A stretch of 6,282 nt of DNA from Alphaproteobacteria bacterium (GCA_018820005.1 JAHJOS010000489.1:1-6282); one strand, 5' to 3'; shown: positions 1-6,282, counted from the first letter of the stretch. Made by a program: numbers and translations. Notes: a model not told the origin generated them from the letters alone.

Positions 1-4
1 ATGG

Positions 5-835
5 TCAGCTTCGGGCGCTGGCCGTTGCCCCAAAATGCACGTCGCCCGCAGTGATCGCGATGCGACGGTTGTCGTCGGCACGGACGATCAATCGTCCGGC
101 GTCGTCGATGGTTTCAAAGATGCCGCGCAGAACGTCGCCATTCTGGTTGACCGCAACGGGCGCACCGATACCGGCAGCGGACGCACGCCAGCGTTGTAGT
201 ACCGCGCGGATGCCGCGGCCCTCGTCCCAGAGCCCGAACACATCCACCCAGGCGTCACTCAATGCCTCGAAGACGTCTGCGGCACTGCGGCTGACGCCCA
301 ACTGGGCCAAGCTTGTTGCCGGATAAGGCAAATCGGTCGGCGCGGCAACGACATTGACGCCAATGCCAATGGCGATGGCATGACGGCCATCATCGCGTTT
401 GGTTGCTTCAAGCCCGATGCCAACAAGTTTTGCGCCATCAGCCAGCACGTCATTTGGCCATTTCAGCGCCACGCGGCTCCGTCCGTCGAGCCCATCGGCG
501 CCATCGAGGCCGATTTTGACGGTTCCTGCAGGCAATATTGTATCGAGCGCCGCACCAATGGCGACGCCTGCCACAAAGCCAAGCGTTGCAGCCATTGCAG
601 GGTCTGCATCTGGCACAATCAAAAGAGTGGCCGCCAGATTTCCCGGCGTATGCTGCCAAACCCTGCCGCGTCTGCCGCGACCAGCCGTTTGTTCTGTGGC
701 AACGAACCAGATGCCACCAGGATCCCCGGATGCACCGGCAGCGACCGCCTCGGTGGTTGTCGAACCGACTGTGTCATAGGCGCGCAGCCGATAGCCGGCC
801 GCGCGTGACTTGGGTCCGAGCGAAAAGCTCGTCAC
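5..835 (-). CDS. birA: Biotin--[acetyl-CoA carboxylase] ligase, no DNA-binding domain, GTG start
   Basis: This cytoplasmic enzyme makes biotinyl-AMP from biotin and ATP and attaches biotin to a lysine of carrier proteins such as AccB of acetyl-CoA carboxylase. The 276 residues contain only the catalytic domain and a small C-terminal domain. E. coli BirA (321 residues) has in addition an N-terminal winged helix, absent here, so this protein should not be a repressor. Visible motifs are the biotin-site segment VGSTTTEA (24-30), TEQTAGRGRRGRVW (47-60) with the glycine/arginine-rich adenylate loop, the catalytic KWPND (K125-D129), GAKLVGIGLE (134-143) and IGIGVNV (156-162). The SH3-like C-terminal domain spans about 225-270. 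Two oddities are STT where STN is usual, and a Gly/Asp-rich insertion (109-119) just before KWPND. The GTG start directly follows the nuoN stop, and no ATG precedes the conserved core. The TGA stop lies at 5-7. Confidence 0.95.
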   Translation of the reverse strand: MTSFSLGPKSRAAGYRLRAYDTVGSTTTEAVAAGASGDPGGIWFVATEQTAGRGRRGRVWQHTPGNLAATLLIVPDADPAMAATLGFVAGVAIGAALDTILPAGTVKIGLDGADGLDGRSRVALKWPNDVLADGAKLVGIGLEATKRDDGRHAIAIGIGVNVVAAPTDLPYPATSLAQLGVSRSAADVFEALSDAWVDVFGLWDEGRGIRAVLQRWRASAAGIGAPVAVNQNGDVLRGIFETIDDAGRLIVRADDNRRIAITAGDVHFGATASARS

Positions 836-2281
836 CTAGAACAGGCTTCCTGCGGCCGTGTGGGCCAGGCTGGCAAGCGGGCTGCCAACAGTGAAGTAGT
901 AGGTGACGACGATAAACCCGCTGATGGCCATGATGATGTTCAGCTCGGCCGGTACAGCTTCAAATGTGCGGAAAGGTTCGTCGAAATACATCACCTTGAT
1001 CACGCGCAGATAATAGAAGGCACTGATAGCCGAGGCCAGCACGCCAATCACCGCCAGCACATAGAGCTGGGCGTCGATGGCCGCCAGGAACACATGCCAC
1101 TTGGCAAAGAACCCAGCCAGCGGCGGCATGCCGATCAGCGAGAACATCACGATTGCCATGATCGCCGCCACGAACGGGCGATGCTTTGCGGCACCAGCCA
1201 GATCATCGATGGTTTCGACATAGCCAGCGTCGGTACGCAGCGCCAGAATGCAGGCAAACAGCCCAACCGTCATGGTGACGTAGATGGCCATATAGATGGC
1301 GACGCCCTCGACACCGACCTGGGTGCCCGATGACAGACCGACAAGGGCAAAACCGACGTGACCGATCGAGGAATAGGCGATCAGGCGCTTGATCGACTTC
1401 TGAGCGATACCGGCAAAGGCAGCCAGCACCATGGAAGCAATCGACAGGAAAATGACGATCTGCTGCCAGTCATGGGTAATGCCCTGGAAGGTATCGGTCA
1501 CCAGGCGCACCATCAGCGCCATGGCGGCAACTTTGGGTGCCGTGGCAAAGAACGCCGTCACCGGGGTGGGCGCACCTTCATAAACGTCGGGGGTCCACAT
1601 GTGGAACGGCACGGCCGAAATCTTGAAAGCCACGCCGGCCAGCAGGAACACCACGCCAAAAATCAGGCCGATGGAACGCCCTTCCTGGGCGATCGCAACG
1701 ATGATCTCCTGCAGATTGGTGTGGCCGGTAAAGCCATAGACCAGCGACGCACCATAGAGCAGCATGCCCGAGGACAGAGCACCAAGCACAAAGTACTTCA
1801 GACCCGCTTCGGTCGCCTTGCTGTCCTCACGCTTGATAGCGGCCAGCACATAGAGCGACAGCGACTGCAGCTCCAGCCCGACATAAAGGCTCATCAAATC
1901 GTTGGCCGACACCATCATCATCATGCCCAGCGTCGCCAGGACAACGAGCACAGCGTATTCATACTTATGCGTGCCGTTTTCCTCGGCCCGCGGCAGGGCC
2001 AGCAGCAGCGAGAATGCCGAACCGCCCAGCACCAGGGCCTTCATATAGCGGGCAAAGGCATCAGAGATGAACACGCCGTTGAACAGCACGCCATCCTGGG
2101 GTGCAAACAGCACCATGGCGGCCACAACCAGCAGGAGCAGCACCGCACTGTAGGAAACAAGCAGCGAACGCTCCTTGTTGACCACAACGCCCAGCATCAG
2201 CAACACCACGGCACCAACGGCCAGCAGCATTTCGGGATAAGCGGGAGCCAGGCTCGCGAAATCGATAACGTCTGAGTTCAC
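836..2281 (-). CDS. nuoN: NADH-quinone oxidoreductase subunit N (proton-pumping subunit), GTG start
   Basis: NuoN (ND2 homologue) is the antiporter-like subunit nearest the NuoK-NuoJ-NuoH part of complex I. Its 481 residues match the usual length (E. coli 485), with about 14 hydrophobic helices. The key charged residues are present: E137 (YVGLELQSLSLY), K162 (GLKYFVLGA), K220 (AFKISAVPFHMWTPDVYEGAPTP), K250 (ATAPKVAAM) and K394 (GFFAKWHVF). They match E. coli E133, K158, K217, K247 and K395; the end of the channel is a lysine here, as is normal for NuoN, where NuoM has a glutamate. The start codon is GTG, supported by AGGAGA just upstream and by the N-terminal length. The stop codon TAG is followed without a gap by the GTG of birA. 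There is no sign of truncation or frameshift. Confidence 0.97.
   Translation of the reverse strand: MNSDVIDFASLAPAYPEMLLAVGAVVLLMLGVVVNKERSLLVSYSAVLLLLVVAAMVLFAPQDGVLFNGVFISDAFARYMKALVLGGSAFSLLLALPRAEENGTHKYEYAVLVVLATLGMMMMVSANDLMSLYVGLELQSLSLYVLAAIKREDSKATEAGLKYFVLGALSSGMLLYGASLVYGFTGHTNLQEIIVAIAQEGRSIGLIFGVVFLLAGVAFKISAVPFHMWTPDVYEGAPTPVTAFFATAPKVAAMALMVRLVTDTFQGITHDWQQIVIFLSIASMVLAAFAGIAQKSIKRLIAYSSIGHVGFALVGLSSGTQVGVEGVAIYMAIYVTMTVGLFACILALRTDAGYVETIDDLAGAAKHRPFVAAIMAIVMFSLIGMPPLAGFFAKWHVFLAAIDAQLYVLAVIGVLASAISAFYYLRVIKVMYFDEPFRTFEAVPAELNIIMAISGFIVVTYYFTVGSPLASLAHTAAGSLF
846..851 (-). promoter_or_regulatory. Probable ribosome binding site of birA, inside the nuoN end
   Basis: The minus strand reads AGGAAG within the last nuoN codons, 10 nt before the birA GTG. 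It is acceptable but slightly far. Because nuoN stops exactly where birA begins, re-initiation by ribosomes leaving nuoN is likely to matter as well. Confidence 0.5.
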
Positions 2282-2286
2282 GGGAC

Positions 2287-2292
2287 TCTCCT
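2287..2292 (-). promoter_or_regulatory. Ribosome binding site deciding the GTG start of nuoN
   Basis: The minus strand reads AGGAGA, made partly from the nuoM stop codon (TAGGAGA), and ends 5 nt before the GTG at 2279-2281. This strong, well-placed site favours the GTG over the next in-frame ATG, 17 codons further in, which would cut into the first membrane helix. Confidence 0.75.
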
Positions 2293-3865
2293 AGTGGGCA
2301 GCAGGCGCGGCGGCGGGCTCTTCAGCCGCAGCAACCGGTTCAGCATGGGCAAGGGGCGCCTGCGCATCGGCAAGCGAAACCGCCGGGTCGACGCCAATGG
2401 CCGTGGCATAGTTGGTCACCAGCCTGTTCACAGCCGCCGCCGTCGTGTCGAGGATCGGCGCCGGATAGAAGCCGAAGACGATCGTCAGCACAATCAGGGG
2501 ATAGAGCATCACCTTTTCGCGCAGGTTGAGATCGAGAATGGCCTTGAGGCTATCCTTGGTCAGCGCGCCAAAGATCACCCGGCGGTAGAGCCAGAGCGCA
2601 TAGGCGGCCGAGAAGATCACACCGAAAGCCGCGCCGAACGCCACCCAAGTATTGACCTGGAAAACGCCGAGCATGGTGAGGAATTCACCGACAAAGCCCG
2701 ACGTGCCCGGCAGGCCAACATTGGCCATAGTGAATACCATGAAGGCGAAGGCATAGCGCGGCATCCGCTCGACGAGACCGCCATAGGCTTCGATGTCACG
2801 GGTGTGCATGCGATCGTAGATCACGCCGACACACAGGAACAGCGCGCCCGACACGATTCCGTGGGAGATCATCTGGAACATCGCGCCCTGGATGCCCAGG
2901 GCATTGCCGGCAAAGATGCCCATGGTGACAAAGCCCATGTGCGCCACCGACGAATAGGCGATCAGCTTCTTGATATCGGTCTGCACCAGGGCAACCAGCG
3001 AGGTCACGATGATGGCGGCAACCGACAGGAAGAACACGATATTGGCAAACTGCAGCGACGCATCGGGGAACATCGAGATGCTGAAGCGCAGGAAGCCATA
3101 GCCGCCCAGCTTGAGCAGGATTGCCGCCAGGATCACCGAACCAGCGGTCGGCGCCTGCACGTGCGCTTCCGGCAGCCAGCGGTGGAACGGCCACATCGGC
3201 ATCTTGACGGCCAGCGAGGCAAAGAACGCCCACCACAGCCACGGCTGCCAGGACTTGGGGAATTCATGGGCAAGCAGCTTGGTGATGTCGGTCGTGCCGC
3301 CATTCCAATACATGGCCATGATCGCCAGCAGCATCAGCACAGAGCCGATGAAGGTGTAAAAGAAGAACTTGTAGCTGGCCTGGATGCGGGCCGCGCCGCC
3401 CCAGATACCGATGATCAGGAACATCGGCAGCAGCGTGCCTTCGAAGAACACATAGAACATGGCCAGATCGAGCGTGGTGAAGACGCCGATCATTAGCGTC
3501 TCGAGCACCAGGAACACGAACATGTATTCCTTGACCCGCTGCGTCACCGACTCCCAGCTCGCCAGAATGGCGAATGGCATCAGCAGAGCGGTCAGCACCA
3601 CAAACAGCACCGAGATGCCGTCAACGCCGACGCGATAACCAATGGAGTCGCCAATCCAGGGCAGGTTCACCACGAACTGGAAACCTGCATCGGAGGCATC
3701 AAAGGCCCGCCACATTGCCAGTGACAACACCAACACCACAGCAGTGACAATCAGTGCCGTCCAGCGGATGGCCGACAGTGCCGTCTTTGGCAGCAGCAGG
3801 ACCCCGATGGCGCCCAGCATGGGCAACCAGGTCAGGACTGTAAGGATAGTATTCTCGAAGGTCAT
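2291..3865 (-). CDS. nuoM: NADH-quinone oxidoreductase subunit M (proton-pumping subunit)
   Basis: NuoM (ND4 homologue) is the middle antiporter-like subunit of the complex I membrane arm. It has 524 residues (E. coli 509) and about 14 hydrophobic helices. The residues of the proton path are present: E142 (FFEGTLLPMF), K221 and H228 (VKMPMWPFHRWLPEAH), H235, K252 (ILLKLGGYG), H335 (QMISHGIVSG) and E394 (GFVGEF). These correspond to E. coli E144, K234, H241, H248, K265, H348 and E407 by alignment from memory. The signature LPEAHVQAPTAGSV is textbook for the family. After the last helix the protein ends in a low-complexity Ala/Pro/Glu tail (about 501-524: 12 Ala and 4 Pro in 24 residues), probably disordered. 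The ATG overlaps the nuoL stop, and the TAG stop is 9 nt before nuoN and forms part of its ribosome binding site. Confidence 0.98.
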   Translation of the reverse strand: MTFENTILTVLTWLPMLGAIGVLLLPKTALSAIRWTALIVTAVVLVLSLAMWRAFDASDAGFQFVVNLPWIGDSIGYRVGVDGISVLFVVLTALLMPFAILASWESVTQRVKEYMFVFLVLETLMIGVFTTLDLAMFYVFFEGTLLPMFLIIGIWGGAARIQASYKFFFYTFIGSVLMLLAIMAMYWNGGTTDITKLLAHEFPKSWQPWLWWAFFASLAVKMPMWPFHRWLPEAHVQAPTAGSVILAAILLKLGGYGFLRFSISMFPDASLQFANIVFFLSVAAIIVTSLVALVQTDIKKLIAYSSVAHMGFVTMGIFAGNALGIQGAMFQMISHGIVSGALFLCVGVIYDRMHTRDIEAYGGLVERMPRYAFAFMVFTMANVGLPGTSGFVGEFLTMLGVFQVNTWVAFGAAFGVIFSAAYALWLYRRVIFGALTKDSLKAILDLNLREKVMLYPLIVLTIVFGFYPAPILDTTAAAVNRLVTNYATAIGVDPAVSLADAQAPLAHAEPVAAAEEPAAAPAAH

Positions 3866-5910
3866 CAGATCAGTCCCCCGGCCGCAATAGCCCAGGTCAG
3901 CAGAGCCGCAATGCCGATCAGCATGGCGAATGCATAGTGATAAAGGTAGCCGGACTGGAGCTTGGACATCCAGGAGGTCACATTGAGCACCCGACGGCCG
4001 AGGCCACCGGTGATCTTGTCGTCAACCAGCCAGTCGTCAAAGCCCTTCCAGAAGGCACGACCGATCCACAGCGCAGGCCTCACAAAGATGAAGTCATACA
4101 GCTCGTCGAAGTACCACTTGTTGAGCAGGAACTTGTAGAGGCCAGGATTGGTGGCAGCGAGCTTGCCGGGAACGTCCGTACGGCGGATGTACATATACCA
4201 GGCGGCCACAAAGCCGATGATCATGGCAACCGTCGCACTCCACTTCGCCCAGAGCGGCACATGGTGCGCAGCCTCAATGATGTCATGATTCACAACCACC
4301 GAACCGGCGAAGAAGTGCTCAATGTGTTCCACATCGTGGAAGAACATGCCGTAGAACACCGCACCCGCCAGAACCGCGCCGGCGCCCAGCACATAGAGCG
4401 GCACCAACATCACATTGGGCGCCTCATGAGCATTGTCATAGGCTGCACCGTGATGGTCATGGCTGTGATCGTCATGGGCGGCATGGTCGTGATGATCATG
4501 CGCCGGCTCACGCGGCGTGCCGTGGAACGTCAGGTGGATCAGGCGCCACGAATAAAAGCTCGTGAACAGCGCCGCGATCACCAGCAGCCAGAAGGCGAAC
4601 ATGCCTGTGTTGCCGCCGACGGCATAGGCCGCCTCTATGATGGAGTCCTTGGAGAAGAAGCCGGCAAAGCCCAGCCATTCCGAACCCGGAATGCCCACAC
4701 CGGTCAACGCCAGCGTGCCAATCAGCATCATCGCATAGGTGATCGGGATCTTCTTGCGGAGCCCGCCCATGTGCCGCATGTCCTGCTCATGGTGCATGGC
4801 ATGGATCACCGCGCCGGCACCCAGGAACAGCAGGGCCTTGAAGAAGGCGTGCGTGAACAGGTGGAACACACCGGCCGAATAGGCCCCTGCCCCGAGCGCC
4901 ACGAACATGTAGCCCAGCTGCGAACAGGTCGAGTAAGCGATCACGCGCTTGATGTCGTTCTGCACCAGACCCACGGTGGCGGCGAAGAACGCGGTGATGG
5001 CGCCAATAACCAGCACGAAGGTCATCGCCGTCGGCGAGGTCTCGAACAGCGGCGACAGACGCGCCACCATGAACACACCGGCGGTCACCATGGTTGCCGC
5101 ATGGATCAGCGCCGAAACGGGCGTCGGGCCTTCCATGGCGTCGGGCAACCAGGTGTGCAGCAGGAACTGCGCCGACTTGCCCATGGCGCCCATGAACAGA
5201 AGCAGACAGACCGCGGTCAAGGCATGGGCCTTGTCGAGTTGCATGCCGAACAGGGTGATGACCGTCTCGCCGGCTTCCGCGCCCTCGACGGGAAGAAAAT
5301 CCCTGGCGCCGGCAAAAATGGCGTCCAACGAGATCGACCCGAACAGCACGAACAGACCAAAGACACCGAGCAGGAACCCGAAATCGCCGACGCGGTTGAC
5401 GATGAACGCTTTCATCGCCGCCGCATTGGCCGACGGCTTCTTGTACCAGAAGCCGATCAGCAGATAGGACGCCAGGCCCACGCCTTCCCAGCCAAAGAAC
5501 ATCTGCAGCAGATTGTCCGACGTCACCAGCATCAGCATGGCGAATGTGAATAGCGACAGATAGGCGAAGAACCGCGGCCGGTGCGGGTCATGGTGCATGT
5601 AGCCGATCGAATAGACATGGACCAGACAGGACACAGTGTTGACCACCACCAGCATGACCGCGGTCAGCGTGTCGATGCGCAAGGACCAGTCTACGCTGAA
5701 CGAGCCGGAATCAATCCAGCGCATCAGCGGGATGCGGACCGTCTCGGCCTCACCCATGGCAATGGTAAAAAACGCCACCCAGGACAACAGCGCGGCAACG
5801 ATCAGGAACATCGTCGTCACATATTCGGACGCCTTGGCGCCGATGGCGCGGCCGCCAAAACCTGCGATGAGGGCGCCGATCAGCGGCAGGAAGACGATAG
5901 CTTGGTACAT
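3865..5910 (-). CDS. nuoL: NADH-quinone oxidoreductase subunit L (distal proton-pumping subunit)
   Basis: NuoL (ND5 homologue) is the outermost antiporter-like subunit of complex I and pumps protons at the tip of the membrane arm. The 681-residue protein is longer than the E. coli one (613) but normal for alphaproteobacteria. Visible landmarks are E142 in GWEGVGLASY, K245 in GKSAQFLLHTWLPDAMEGPTP, H270 in ALIHAATM, H350, H354 and K358 in HLFTHAFFKAL, and K421 in FFSKDSI. By alignment from memory these match E. coli E144, K229, H254, H334, H338, K342 and K399. The C-terminal part from about residue 591 (NKWYFDELYD) to 650 fits the long lateral helix lying along NuoM and NuoN, followed by a last membrane helix (656-678). 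The loop after the helix at about 436-463 contains an unusual His/Asp-rich tract (471-487). The ATG start fits the usual MYQAIVFLPL beginning. The stop overlaps the nuoM start by one base. Confidence 0.98.
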   Translation of the reverse strand: MYQAIVFLPLIGALIAGFGGRAIGAKASEYVTTMFLIVAALLSWVAFFTIAMGEAETVRIPLMRWIDSGSFSVDWSLRIDTLTAVMLVVVNTVSCLVHVYSIGYMHHDPHRPRFFAYLSLFTFAMLMLVTSDNLLQMFFGWEGVGLASYLLIGFWYKKPSANAAAMKAFIVNRVGDFGFLLGVFGLFVLFGSISLDAIFAGARDFLPVEGAEAGETVITLFGMQLDKAHALTAVCLLLFMGAMGKSAQFLLHTWLPDAMEGPTPVSALIHAATMVTAGVFMVARLSPLFETSPTAMTFVLVIGAITAFFAATVGLVQNDIKRVIAYSTCSQLGYMFVALGAGAYSAGVFHLFTHAFFKALLFLGAGAVIHAMHHEQDMRHMGGLRKKIPITYAMMLIGTLALTGVGIPGSEWLGFAGFFSKDSIIEAAYAVGGNTGMFAFWLLVIAALFTSFYSWRLIHLTFHGTPREPAHDHHDHAAHDDHSHDHHGAAYDNAHEAPNVMLVPLYVLGAGAVLAGAVFYGMFFHDVEHIEHFFAGSVVVNHDIIEAAHHVPLWAKWSATVAMIIGFVAAWYMYIRRTDVPGKLAATNPGLYKFLLNKWYFDELYDFIFVRPALWIGRAFWKGFDDWLVDDKITGGLGRRVLNVTSWMSKLQSGYLYHYAFAMLIGIAALLTWAIAAGGLI
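3874..3879 (-). promoter_or_regulatory. Ribosome binding site of nuoM, inside the nuoL end
   Basis: The minus strand reads GGGGGA in the last codons of nuoL, 8 nt before the nuoM ATG. Together with the one-base stop/start overlap (TGATG at 3863-3867), it indicates coupled translation of nuoL and nuoM, with an own binding site for re-initiation. Confidence 0.6.
4450..4500 (-). repeat. Three imperfect 12-nt repeats coding a His/Asp-rich loop in NuoL
   Basis: This segment codes NuoL residues 471-487, where 9 of 17 residues are His and 5 are Asp. It contains three near copies of a 12-nt unit read on the minus strand: CATGATCATCAC (4489-4500), CATGACGATCAC (4465-4476) and CATGACCATCAC (4450-4461). 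The third differs from each of the others at one position. They encode HDHH, HDDH and HDHH. The spacing is uneven (12 nt, then 3 nt), and the frame is kept throughout. The tract is in a hydrophilic loop between two membrane helices; from the NuoL fold I infer that this loop faces the cytoplasm. Confidence 0.85.
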
Positions 5911-5917
5911 GGCTCTC

Positions 5918-6226
5918 TCAGCCCTTCATCATGTTGACGTCTTCCACGGCGATGGAGCCGCGGTTCCTGTAAGAGACGACGAGAATGGCCAGCCCGATCG
6001 CCGCTTCCGCCGCGGCAACTGTCAGGATCAGCAGGGCGAACACCTGCCCGACGATGTCATTGAGGTGCATCGAGAAGGCCACCATGTTGAGATTGACGGC
6101 AAGCAGGATGAGCTCGATCGACATCAGGATGACGATCACGTTCTTGCGGTTCAGGAAAATCCCGAAAATGCCGAGCGTGAACAAGATCGCGCTGACAGTC
6201 AGGTAATGGGAGAGTCCGATTTCCAT
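5918..6226 (-). CDS. nuoK: NADH-quinone oxidoreductase subunit K
   Basis: NuoK is a small membrane subunit of respiratory complex I (homologue of mitochondrial ND4L) in the cytoplasmic membrane. It helps carry the conformational or electrostatic signal from quinone reduction to the antiporter-like subunits. The protein has 102 residues, close to the 100 of E. coli NuoK, and three hydrophobic helices at about residues 4-25, 30-52 and 58-84. The two buried glutamates typical of the family are present: E38 in the second helix (MSIEL) and E74 in the third (AAAEAAIG), matching E. coli E36 and E72. The tail ends in EDVNMMKG, a form familiar from Hyphomicrobiales. The ATG start is backed by a GAAGGA ribosome binding site 8 nt upstream. 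The gene lies between the nuoJ tail and nuoL, 7 nt from the latter. No residue looks aberrant. Confidence 0.97.
   Translation of the reverse strand: MEIGLSHYLTVSAILFTLGIFGIFLNRKNVIVILMSIELILLAVNLNMVAFSMHLNDIVGQVFALLILTVAAAEAAIGLAILVVSYRNRGSIAVEDVNMMKG
5922..5927 (-). promoter_or_regulatory. Probable ribosome binding site of nuoL, inside the nuoK end
   Basis: The minus strand reads GAAGGG within the last codons of nuoK, 11 nt before the nuoL ATG, which is somewhat long. An AGAGAG stretch (5913-5918) lies nearer but only 2 nt from the ATG, too close for good use. Neither is strong, so nuoL translation may depend partly on ribosomes finishing nuoK. Confidence 0.45.
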
Positions 6227-6234
6227 TCGCTTGT

Positions 6235-6240
6235 TCCTTC
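6235..6240 (-). promoter_or_regulatory. Ribosome binding site of nuoK
   Basis: On the minus strand this reads GAAGGA and lies 8 nt before the nuoK ATG, an ideal Shine-Dalgarno position. It is in the 26-nt nuoJ-nuoK spacer, which is the longest intergenic stretch in the window, and it supports the chosen nuoK start. Confidence 0.75.
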
Positions 6241-6252
6241 ACGTCGCCGCGT

Positions 6253-6282
6253 TCAAATGCCCTGACCGGGCTTGACCTTGAC
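6253..6282 (-). CDS. nuoJ: NADH-quinone oxidoreductase subunit J, C-terminal end only (partial)
   Basis: Only the last nine codons and the TGA stop are in the window; the reading frame runs off the right edge. The visible residues are VKVKPGQGI. NuoJ is a membrane subunit of complex I that lies next to NuoK, NuoH and NuoA, near the quinone site and the start of the proton channels. The assignment rests on position: the gene directly upstream of nuoK is nuoJ in practically all nuo operons, and a short basic tail ending in PGxGI is in keeping with alphaproteobacterial NuoJ proteins as I recall them. Nothing of the membrane core can be checked here. The frame is open up to the window edge, and the stop lies 26 nt before the nuoK start. 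Confidence 0.8.
   Translation of the reverse strand, partial: VKVKPGQGI

Larger units (their letters stand above)
5..6282 (-). other. Distal part of the nuo operon with birA as last visible gene
   Basis: All six genes lie on one strand with gaps of 26, 7, -1, 9 and 0 nt, and no hairpin followed by a T-run is seen between them, so they very probably share one transcript that enters from the right. The order nuoJ-K-L-M-N followed by a biotin ligase is, to my knowledge, common in alphaproteobacteria. I see no internal promoter, although a weak one inside a coding region cannot be excluded by eye. Only 4 bases lie beyond the birA stop, so whether the operon continues is not visible. Confidence 0.85.

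Noticed and set aside
1..60. Search for a terminator or a following gene at the left end
   Set aside because: Only 4 bases lie beyond the birA stop; no hairpin with T-run is visible at the gene end and no further gene can be judged.
380..894. Several overlapping plus-strand open frames opposite birA
   Set aside because: They overlap each other and birA, and none shows a domain or a plausible gene context.
1358..2275. Open frame of 305 codons on the plus strand opposite nuoN
   Set aside because: Extremely rich in His and Gln, mirror of hydrophobic codons of nuoN; no motif and no independent support.
2284..2288. A GANTC site (possible CcrM methylation site) between the nuoN ribosome binding site and its GTG
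   Set aside because: GANTC occurs at several other places within coding sequence here, and the site is inside a transcript rather than at a promoter, so a regulatory role is not supported.
2294..3496. Long open frame of 400 codons on the plus strand opposite nuoM
   Set aside because: Same composition artefact (Arg, His, Glu, Gln, Asp), no family resemblance, fully covered by nuoM.
3937..5553. Long open frame of 538 codons on the plus strand opposite nuoL
   Set aside because: It is rich in His, Arg, Gln and Glu with no recognisable domain, the usual product of reading the opposite strand of a GC-rich membrane-protein gene. nuoL is unmistakable on the minus strand.
2291..5910. Possibility that the three antiporter-like genes are an Mrp Na+/H+ antiporter or hydrogenase membrane module
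   Set aside because: The set nuoJ-K-L-M-N in canonical order, the NuoL lateral helix and the ND2-type NuoN identify true complex I; no mrp-type small subunits or hydrogenase genes are seen.
6227..6252. nuoJ-nuoK spacer as a possible promoter or regulatory element
   Set aside because: It is 26 nt and is adequately explained by the nuoK ribosome binding site; there is no room for a full promoter with operator.

Overview
The window is the distal end of a respiratory complex I (NADH:quinone oxidoreductase, nuo) operon, read entirely from the minus strand, so transcription runs from right to left. In transcription order it holds the last codons of nuoJ, complete nuoK, nuoL, nuoM and nuoN, and then a biotin-protein ligase gene (birA). 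The high GC content, the gene order nuoJ-K-L-M-N-birA and the protein style (for example a NuoK ending in VEDVNMMKG) point to an alphaproteobacterium, most likely of the Hyphomicrobiales (Rhizobiales). A Devosia-like lineage is possible but cannot be proven from this sequence alone.

Layout from high to low coordinates: nuoJ tail (6253-6282); a 26-nt spacer with a clear ribosome binding site; nuoK (5918-6226); a 7-nt spacer; nuoL (3865-5910); nuoM (2291-3865), whose ATG shares one base with the nuoL stop; a 9-nt spacer; nuoN (836-2281, GTG start); then birA (5-835, GTG start), which begins directly after the nuoN stop. No gap exceeds 26 nt, and I see no promoter, terminator, RNA gene, mobile element or CRISPR array. 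The promoter must lie to the right of the window, and any terminator or further gene to the left.

NuoK, L, M and N build most of the proton-pumping membrane arm of complex I. NuoL, M and N are the three antiporter-like subunits, and each retains the expected Glu/Lys (and His) residues of its half-channels. NuoK carries the two intramembrane glutamates that link those channels to the quinone site. BirA is a single-function biotin ligase without the DNA-binding domain of the E. coli protein. Its link to complex I is positional rather than biochemical.

This is essentially an ordinary core-metabolism region, and I found no undescribed system. The most notable oddity is a His/Asp-rich tract in a NuoL loop, encoded by three imperfect 12-nt repeats. 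Lesser oddities are an Ala/Pro-rich NuoM tail, a changed residue and a small Gly/Asp insertion in BirA, and the very tight gene junctions with two GTG starts.
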